Assembly (NCBI GenBank): GCA_014905825.1
Contig: JACGCN010000002.1
Coordinates: forward strand, 3,224,001-3,288,000
Source of the DNA: Lyophyllum atratum
Taxonomy: Eukaryota > Basidiomycota > Agaricomycetes > Agaricales > Lyophyllaceae
Length of the DNA: 64,000 bases
Reading direction: 5' to 3'
The first letter of the stretch is position 1; each line of letters begins with the position of its first letter. Below, one piece after another: positions 56,610 through 64,000 of the stretch. The notes under the pieces are model-generated. The model was not told where the DNA came from. It searched no databases and was given only the letters and a program-made list of their open reading frames with translations. The translations under genes were made by a program, and so were the position numbers.

Positions 56610-59076
56610 ATGTCAGAACAGTGTGCTGTCCATGAGGACGGCACTCTGAAAGATGCCTCGGAAATTGACTGGCAGTACGACCCGGATAGCAACATCCAAG
56701 ATCCTGCAAAGTCCAAGCCAGCACCCGAAGGTATGTCTTATCCTTTTACGAGACCAATATCCAAGGTATAACCCGCTTACTGGTATATTCTAGGTCGTCC
56801 GCGTCGCGATAAGAAGACTGATAAATACAATGCTGCACTTGCTGATCAGCATCTGGACGAGTGGGGCAAACCTATCATCCCTAGAACTAACCGTGTTTCT
56901 CGCCCACGTCAGCCCAAGCGCAAGCGGGACTCAGAAGATGCATCACCAGCAGCAGCTAACAGAAATGACGATGAGGACAGCGAGGATGCCACATTTTCCG
57001 CATCCCAACCATCCAGCGACGATGAATCGGAGCGTGACTCTGATCTGGCAGAGATAACCAATGACGAGGTAAGATCCAGGGTTTCCGTCCACTGAGTGAC
57101 GGCCATGTCTAATAACTTATTACTGCACAGCTTGCCGACATGTTACCATCGAAAACAGTGCCCGTTGCAGCCAACTCCAAGAAGCCCACTACGCGAAAGT
57201 CAAGCAAGAAGTTCAACACGAAACCGACTGCGCCACGCGCTAAGAAATCTCGTACTGCCATAGTGGAGGAGATCGAGGACGAGGATAGTCCTCGTAATAT
57301 AGCTGTGAGGCAGCCGCAGTTCGGGGGTGATAGGGATCCTCAACCTGCCAAGTCGGGCATCCGTAAGCCAGGTCAGGAGAAGGTATGTGGCTAAATTCAT
57401 ATTCTACTTCTCGACTCAATTTCCTGTAGCGAAATCCCATCTACCTGTTCTACGAGCAAGTCACTCGAGATGCCCACGGGAAAAGCGAATCTGGCAGCAA
57501 GTATTACAAGTGTTATCACGGCAATCGGAAGACTCTGGTGATCACAAAGGCGATGAAAGGCAATCTCAATGGTATGTCCTTGTTAACAGACCTCGTCTCT
57601 GACTTGATTGTTATTACTTCAGGGCTTATGGGGCATCTCAAGCACTTCCCTTCCATGGAGCGCCTCTATCAGGTCCTCAAGAGCCGCTCTGAGCCTCCGA
57701 CACCGAACGAGATCGCAATCGCATCGGGTAAATCACCGCTGGACCCAAAGGCCGAAGCCGAATATCTCCGCCAGCTAGAGACAGCTTCAGAAAACATACA
57801 GCGAGCGTTTGAAAAACAGAAAGCTGAAGCTGCAGTACGTCGATTGCTATTTGTATTGAACTTTACTTACAATATTTTTTAAGGGTCCCTGGGACCAAGA
57901 GAAATTCGAGCACCTTATTGCTGAATGGATCGTCGCCTGCGATCAGCCATTCGAAGAAGTCGAGAGGCCGGAATTCGTTGACATGATGACCTACGCACAC
58001 CATCCCGCCCCCGAAATCAAGATACCCGGGCGAAACGCGATTCGGCGACGGGTTATGAACATGGGTGAAGACACAGTCGAGGGTATCAGAAAGATGTTTG
58101 AGGTAAGTGGTTTGATTATGACCACAATTGTTACTGAATAAACCCGTAGGAGCTTGAGGGGAAGGTGTCCCTATCACTTGATGCATGGACTTCGAGTAAT
58201 CAGCACGCATTCTTGGCCATTGTTGCCCATTATGTAACAAACGAAGGAGAGCTAGGTACATATTTACTCTGATACCTGTCGTCGAGGCTTATCTTTTATT
58301 ATAGAAGAATTACTTATCGACTTTTGTGAACTCGTCGGCGAGCATTCGGGAGAGAACATGGCGGAAGCGGTTTGGGGTACAATGAAGCTATATGGGCTCA
58401 TCGGCCGGGTACATTTATACCCTTTGAGTCACAGACCTTCTCGTACATATCATACTGGTCTTCTAGGTCATTGCGTTCGTGATGGACAATGCCACCAACA
58501 ACGACACTATGGTTGCCAGCATCGAGAATCTCTGTCGTGAGAATGCTATTCCGTTCTCTGCCTCTGACGCACGCATGCGATGCATGCCGCACACGGTTCA
58601 CCTCTCTGCACTCAAGGTAGGCTTCAACTTCAGTCGTCGAGATCTTCAAGTTCTAATCTTGGTGGTCATAGTTACTTCAAGCTATTGGTGCAATCTCCAA
58701 GGCTGAGAAGAGGAAAGCGGCATCTCGCAGTGGACACTACCAAGAGGAGGTTGCTGTTCCCCTCGATCGCGAGGCGGATGATCGTGCTGTATCCCAGCAG
58801 GACGATAACAGCGATGCTGCTGCTGAAGGTGGTGCTCCTGATGGGATGGCGGCCGAGATCCTGTCGGCGTTTGTGAAGGTAAGCTACATTTAGCAGAACA
58901 GATGATGATTGTCCGAACTTTTGATACAGCTACGCGCTGTTGTTCGAGCAGTTCGCTCAAGCCCGCAACGTCGCCAAACCTGGTACCGGGAGATCCAGCT
59001 TACAATGAACAAGGATGACGATGACAAGAGCCCAGCTTTGATGCTGATCCTTGATGTCCGGACCCGATGGTCATGA
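56610..59076 (+). CDS. BED/hAT-type transposase relative, C-terminally truncated
   Basis: Eleven exons: 56610-56730, 56794-57068, 57131-57382, 57430-57571, 57623-57834, 57884-58102, 58150-58255, 58305-58408, 58467-58616, 58672-58878, 58930-59076; introns of 47-63 bases; 644 aa. Residues 1-216 are acidic and basic low-complexity with an AT-hook-like GRPRRDKK. A BED-like finger region follows (SGSKYYKCYHGN, GLMGHLKHF). The RNase-H fold starts with SLSLDAWTS (Asp 418) and AFVMDNATNND (Asp 484), the first two hAT catalytic acids. The protein stops at DVRTRWS, just where hAT transposases continue to the last catalytic Glu and dimerisation domain. Intact splicing and frame over eleven exons argue against simple decay; it may be domesticated or work with a partner. 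Confidence 0.85.
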
Positions 59077-59498
59077 AGAGAGAGTCTGACAGTGGCTCGC
59101 AGCAGCCCCAACATCGTCGTGCCCGCTTGATGTCACCGCTGAGCGATGAGCTGATGTCGTCACCCAGTACTCCTTCCGGCTCTATTTCTCAGCCTATCAG
59201 CCTCGTATCCCCATCACCCGCCCTGCCAAACTCACAACCCTGGCCCCACGGCTTGTACGCTGTTGATATGGTCCATGGCTTCCTGAAGATGGGTGACCCC
59301 GAGACCGTCAAGTCATTTCCCAGTATTCCGGACCGTTTCAAGCATGTATATGGATGTGATTACAGGAAATCAACATATGGCGACCAGCAGCGGCGATGGC
59401 GACGTGCTCCCGAATCACTTCGTACTGCGGTTCTTGCTGCAAAGAAGACTGCACCCGGCCTTTGGTCTGTTGTTCAGGCAGAGGTTCCCTTGAAGTAA
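59067..59498 (+). CDS. short partner ORF with STYGDQ...GLW motif
   Basis: 143 aa from an ATG inside the last codons of the preceding gene (10-base overlap, different frame). A Ser/Pro-rich N-terminal half (RRARLMSPLSDELMSSPS) leads to a C-terminal module: RFKHVYGCDYRKSTYGDQQRRWRRA, then TAPGLWSVV and EVPLK at the end. I recall this last module from other mushroom transposon-associated proteins, where it looks like a small DNA-binding helix bundle; that is memory, not a search. It could be a separate gene, a downstream cistron, or the displaced end of the gene before it. Confidence 0.55.
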   Translation: MVMKRESDSGSQQPQHRRARLMSPLSDELMSSPSTPSGSISQPISLVSPSPALPNSQPWPHGLYAVDMVHGFLKMGDPETVKSFPSIPDRFKHVYGCDYRKSTYGDQQRRWRRAPESLRTAVLAAKKTAPGLWSVVQAEVPLK

Positions 59499-59663
59499 CG
59501 ACACCCTCTCGCTTGTCCTTCCATTCTTTCGATTTGTCCACTCTGTTGTAATGTTAACATGTGTCTTTCTTCTTGGGTTTGTCCTCGATGTGTATCCCTT
59601 CATCGATTTCTGTAAGACTCGTTTTCTTGTATTATGTAGTGTAACTCAATCGCTTTAATGTGA

Positions 59664-61889
59664 CTATGAAGTGGAGTGAGGTGCATAACGAGGTCGGTGT
59701 CCATCAGCTGCAAGCTTAGCTACAACAACCTCATTTCGCAAACGGATCATCTCGTTGAGAAAGAAGTTGTACTTGACTGGTAACATCTCGCGACAGATTG
59801 CATGGTAGCCACCCAGCCAGACATTGATCTGCTCAGCAACCGATGTGTTGAAGAACCATTTGCCGTCTTCACCTTGCAGTTCAGGATAGTCGCTAGGGTT
59901 GCAGTTCTCCTGGCAGTACGTGTGCGTAGCCTTGTGCTTGTTGAGGAAGTGCCACATGTCCACACACATCCCAACATCCTTGAACCAAGGGTCTCCTCGC
60001 GACTCTGCTTGCTGTCTTGCATCACAGTTTGTGTCATAGATAAAGTGTTCGGGCTTTTGAGTTCCTGGGACTGAGAACGCATTCTTGAGGAAAATTAACA
60101 CGTTCGAGACTGCCTCTGCACCAAAGAATGTTGCACGAGCATGGATGACACCGCAGGGACGAACAAGGGTTTGTTCGTTGTGAGTTCTGCGACGGCCAAA
60201 CTGAGCCTTAAATTTCTTGTTCCCTGTCAGTGATTTCACGGCTTCGCAAGGGACATCTTCTTCAGCTTCTCCTCCATCGTCAACCACTCCTACTGAGCCT
60301 GGGTTTCTCTCATTGTGTACGTGAACCCTGCCATCCTGCATTTCAAACCACTCTACATTCTCTTCTACATCATCACCCTCGCTCTCAGCCACTGGTCCCG
60401 TATCAGCCATAGAATTATTAGGATGATTGACACGTTGGCGCTGTAGGCGCTCCTTCAAGATGAACGCCGCCGTGCCCTTCTCATAGTGAAGCCGTTCCAT
60501 CTCCGCGTGCTCCGGTATCGCACAAGCTTTTGATCCTAGGTGGACAGGCTGGTCACACCCGGTGACGGCACATATTTGATGGTGTGAGTCGTGTGTCGGG
60601 CAGAAGCGGTGTCGGTTGTTGGCAAGGGGAGTCGTACATCGAAAGACCCCACAGCAGCAATGTCCAAGGGTAAGGCCATCACATACAATAAGCTGACATT
60701 TACCTTGTCAAATGCCGGGTTATGAGTTGAAGGAATGGTCAAAGATGAGCGGTAAAGAACTCACGAGACTTCCCATCGGGCCCCACAAACACTCGCATGC
60801 ACTTGTCACAGTAATGCCCAGCTTCGTCCTGGCCATATTGGATGATGTGCTCGTTCCGTGCTTCCATCAGTGCCGTAAACCGATCCTTCTGTAGCCCAGT
60901 ATGGGGTACCTGGAGTCGCAGGTTGCATTTCGTGTGATCTTGAAGTAGAGTCTGCACGACAAACGCATCCCAGACATGCTCAGCAGTCAGGGTCATTCCA
61001 AACTGCCACCCTGCATCTGCGAGGCTATTTTCTTCCTTTCGCGAAAGAGCCATGTCGTACATTCGAGCGCAATTCGAGGCCGAGAACCTGCCGATATCCC
61101 TTAGTAGATCAATAGGACCGATAATTGTGGACCTTACCATCCTACAAGCATCATGGCTATCCAAGAGTTGATCACTCTATCTTCAACAAATTGATGCTCG
61201 CCTACTTGAATATACTTATGATCCTGAGCGTAGTAGGTCCTCATGCCGTTGTTGATGCTAAAGTTGTGGTGGTAATTGGTACGGCAGTCTAGAGGATATG
61301 TGAGGAACAATGTGGCGAGGACAGTACATACGGAACAGTTGCTGACCTGGGCAATAGAGATGGATTGACCATGCCGGCGTTACTCCTTTGTTGAGCGTGT
61401 AAACGACGACCTGTCGGCTTTCTTCTTTCTTCAGTGGTTTCTGGCGAGAGCAGTCAGGGCTGCTGCAGCATTGTGTGGGTGGGTAAAGTGTCAATGATGC
61501 TAATATAAGGTCATTATAATCCATAGACACCGACACCGGTGAACAATGAGTCACGTACTGATACCAGACTTCCAGCCATATTTATGGAAGATCTGCTCGT
61601 CATTCTCTGACAGCTCCCCCTTCTCCATAGCCCATACTTCATCCTTAAGCTCATTCCAAAGCGTGACAACAGTAGCACCATCCAACACTAGTGCTTCCTC
61701 AAGAAAGCCGATGATTGGTGATGGAAGAACTTGCGGAGCTGACGTCGTGGTGACTCGGATTGGTTGGGTAAGGAGTATATCATTCTTCAGGTTAGACAAC
61801 AGCCAGGAAAACAATATTATTTGCCGTAAGCCTGGTTGTACAGGTGGATGGGGACCTGCCATGCACTGTTGAGTGTCGTCGGCGGTCAT
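59664..61889 (-). CDS. CxC5/CxC6 cysteine-cluster protein linked to KDZ transposases
   Basis: Five exons: 61559-61889, 61347-61499, 61138-61288, 60765-61087, 59664-60703; introns 50-61 bases; 1998 bases, 665 aa. The N-terminal third has the CxC5-type cluster (QCCSSPDC, LYCPDCRTNYHHNFS, a WF..SNCARMYD helix, QVPHTGLQKDRF, HYCDKC). The middle has the CxC6-type cluster (VCDGLTLGHCCCGVFRC, RHRFCPTHD, ICAVTGC, KACAIPEH). After an acidic linker the C-terminal part (from about 490) reads FGRRRTHNEQ, IYDTNC (Asp 543, Cys 546), VDMWHF (Asp 568), CQENC, then FFNTSVAEQINVW (Glu 610). This order of D-x-x-C, His/Cys and S-x-x-E-Q-x-N-x-W resembles the RNase-H core of KDZ transposases. It is convergent with the hAT-type gene. 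Confidence 0.85.
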
Positions 61890-62532
61890 GGCGGAAAACG
61901 TGAGTTGTTGTCATATGTTAGGTGTACATGCTGCTGACCTTTCTGCCCCCGTTGATGACCCCAGTGTTTGTAGGTAGGTGGGCGACGCACTACCCCCCAC
62001 GAGCACGCGCTTGACAAAGCGCACAAGACTCGTTTTGTCCCGCAGACATGCAGTGGTATATCAACACCGGGAAAGCCCAGATGTTTTAGAAGGGAGAGGA
62101 TGGATAAAATGAAGAAATATATCTAACTCTACACTGCATTTGGGATGGCATACGAGCATCAATGATTAAGCCGCAACTTATACGGAGAACTCTATGCCTT
62201 GGTGCCACCCCGCAGTGAGTCGTCTGGAAAGACGAACATGAAGTGCTGTCAATCAAGACGCGACACGAAGTGGCTTTGTTTGGCTGTGTTTGATAGCCGG
62301 CACGGAACTCACCGAAAAAAACATGCGGCCATCGTGCTGACTTGAAGGTCGGCGGCTAACCGGCAACACGATCCCGCCGGTCATTTACGCCGGTTTTTCT
62401 AACTCCCAGATGTCCTCAGCGACCCTGACCTCCCTGGACTTTGGATTTGGCCTCGTCAGCCATGACACTTACAGCCATGACAGAGGCAATGGACTCTTTT
62501 CGAGCGCTTAGGGCTTGGAAAAGTCATTCAAC
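61890..62532. other. intergenic DNA
   Basis: Upstream of the leftward CxC gene and of the rightward glycoprotein relic. Short GC-rich inverted pieces (GGTCGGCGGCTAACCGGCAAC, CGCCGGTCATTTACGCCGG near 62350-62395) are present, but I found no match to the CCGT/ACGG block on the other side. Confidence 0.4.
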
Positions 62533-63405
62533 ATGTTTACCAGGCTTATTGTTGTATTGAGTGGTGTTTGCTGGCTCAACCTCGTCCAGGCCGTCCGCAA
62601 TGTCACCGTCGACGACCAAGATCAGTCCATTGTGTACAACCCAACTACGAGCTGACAAAGTGCAGGCAGTCGTGTGCTCACGGACGACCCGACTGCAACA
62701 TCGACGTTTACATTCGTTGGTGTGGCTGGTGTAAAGTCATCGTTCTCTTCCCGTTGCGTCAATAATAGACAGGTGTTGCGACTTATTTTTCGTCGCCGCT
62801 CTGGCCTTACACCGACAATACCCTCGTATCCTTGGACTCTGGGCCGTCCAACATTATTTATTTCGTTGACCATGACTCGCCGTTTACGCAGGATTCGAAT
62901 GGCCCAGCAACCGTGGCTCCGCACGTTATCTGGGGCGCATTTGGACTTGCGAACACCCAGCATAAACTCGTATCGTCCGTGGGAGAGGGTCAGCCCTACG
63001 CTGTCGTAGATTCTTTGATGTGAGTCGTAGTACACTGGTCGTATCAACGCTATGGCTGACCATTGACCCAGGTACACCGTCTCCGATGATCCAACGACGT
63101 CCAATTCTTCCACTACTACGTCTGGCTCGACTATGGGTCCACCATCCCCCACATCCAGTGGCTCTGATCCAAACTCTACACCGAGCAATAACTCCCAATC
63201 ATCCTCCGGCGGCTCGACGGCAGTGAAAACAGTCATAGCCGTGTCCACCATCCTCGGTACCGCCATTTTATTCTTCACTGTCTTCGGTATCTGGTGTTAC
63301 ACTCGGCGGAGGCGCAGAGCACCACACCAGTACCAGCCTTCCCTCCTCCGCAATACTCTCGTCCCCCGACCTACGCTTCTTAAGCAGATACCTGTCGTCC
63401 AATAG
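62533..63405 (+). pseudogene. decayed paralogue of the membrane glycoprotein at 2535
   Basis: Same exon plan as the gene at 2535-3879: exon 1 62533-62719, exon 2 62773-63019, exon 3 from 63072, with introns at homologous positions. It shares VTVDDQDQSI, PLWPYTDN, VSLDSG, VIWGAFGLANTQHKLV, a Ser/Thr-rich stalk, a membrane helix and RRRRR. Two lesions: TGA at 62653 where the intact copy has the Trp codon TGG, and a shift in the tail, since the frame in use ends at 63405 while the next frame reads PPQYSRPPTYAS and stops at 63383, much like the intact copy's PPAYAR end. The tail is far shorter than in the intact gene. A 34-base intron over the TGA (GTGTAC...TGCAG) is possible but very short. Confidence 0.75.
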
Positions 63406-64000
63406 TGACCTAGAGTGTTCATGTTCTGCTGATCGTCTGACTGCCCTGCGCATCCGGAGGCGAAGGTTGCGACGCCAACACGATCCTGATTCGCCCCTTC
63501 TTCCTGCAAAGTACTCTGTACTCTCCTCATCTTGAGCGATCGCATGTCGTCCCATAGTGAAGATAGCGGGTTTTTATGTTCCCTTTGCTGTCCGACTGTC
63601 ATGCCTCTCCATCTCCCAGCGAAGCCAAGCCCCCTGTTGCTCCTGACCTATTACAGGTGGCGTTACGTGTGTCATCTGTGCTTGTCGTGCGCCCTCAACC
63701 CATTCTAGGGCCACTCGGCGTCAGCCAGAACGATGGGAGCAATCGATCCTCAATGAAGTGGCGCCCAAAGCCAAGTATGCTTTCGCCCCTTTTTCTGCCA
63801 ATCCTCGCTTTCTGTGCAATCATACATGATGTTCGTATCGCTCCTCGATGATGTTAGTTCAATTCAGCCAAAGCCTTGTCCCTTAGACTCGACGGTTGGG
63901 CGCCATTCGATTTAGGATCACATGATCAAAACGCGTCATGACAGTTTTGGTCTTCGACACTCTCTCAGTTTCTTCGCCTCACCTACCGACATGTTGAACG
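63406..64000. other. intergenic DNA; possible start of a further gene at the edge
   Basis: No complete gene. A pyrimidine-rich leader (CACTCTCTCAGTTTCTTCGCC) precedes an ATG at 63991 that would begin MLN and leave the window; this is a guess from position alone. Confidence 0.3.

Larger units (their letters stand above)
55450..61889. mobile_element. candidate composite transposon block (KDZ/hAT-related genes)
   Basis: Grouped by gene content only: a GRF-like zinc protein, CCGT/ACGG-rich inverted sequence, a truncated BED/hAT-type transposase relative, a short partner ORF and a convergent CxC5/CxC6 protein. I could not find matching terminal inverted repeats or a target duplication at the outer ends, so the limits are only those of the genes. 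Confidence 0.4.

Noticed and set aside
62653..62655. the TGA as part of a 34-base intron (GTGTAC...TGCAG)
   Set aside because: A branch-like CTGAC is present, but 34 bases is well under the 45-base minimum seen elsewhere in the window; I prefer a Trp-to-stop change, without excluding the intron.

Overview
The window reads as nuclear DNA of a mushroom-forming basidiomycete (class Agaricomycetes). Every recognisable gene is broken by short introns of about 45-65 bases with GT...AG ends. The proteins are eukaryotic (PP4 phosphatase, Arb1-type ABCF ATPase, Lunapark, GATA and C2H2 factors). Several families (CxC5/CxC6 clusters linked to KDZ transposases, large chromodomain Ty3 elements, the membrane glycoprotein family seen at both ends) are typical of Agaricomycetes. 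I joined exons by hand using splice motifs, reading phase and protein-family continuity; where coordinates are given, the exon lengths sum to whole codons.

Left part (1-31.9 kb): conserved host genes are separated by long stretches with no convincing gene. In order: a single-pass membrane glycoprotein (2535-3879 +), a small P-loop kinase-like protein with an 11-base micro-exon (4083-4882 -), Lunapark (8868-10125 -), a two-finger GATA factor (12997-14212 +), a frame-shifted member of an Agaricomycete-specific family (15288-16579 -), the ribosome-biogenesis ATPase Arb1 (21429-24048 +), the PP4 catalytic subunit (27204-29532 -) and a C2H2 transcription factor with poly-Gln and His-rich tracts (30256-31874 -). 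Decayed repeat arrays lie at 19.6-20.4 kb and 25.5-27.2 kb.

Middle part (37-53.5 kb): a helix-turn-helix protein (37474-38513 -) and a conserved hypothetical gene (39354-40095 +) are divergent. Next is a multi-pass membrane protein gene cut in two by a full-length Ty3/Gypsy chromodomain retrotransposon (42130-51184). The element has LTRs of 299 bp that look identical, a 5-bp CTACA target duplication and one uninterrupted 2761-codon gag-pol frame. That polyprotein carries a four-copy module of about 60 residues between zinc knuckle and protease, and a C-terminal extension of about 310 residues.

Right part (54.6-64 kb): a small mitochondrial-type protein is followed by an accessory block: a GRF-like zinc protein, CCGT/ACGG-rich inverted sequence and a hairpin, a BED/hAT-type transposase relative that stops before its C-terminal catalytic and dimerisation part, a short partner ORF, and a convergent 665-residue CxC5/CxC6 protein whose C-terminal half resembles an RNase-H-type transposase core. 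This block is the best candidate for an unusual mobile system. The window ends with a decayed paralogue of the membrane glycoprotein that begins it.
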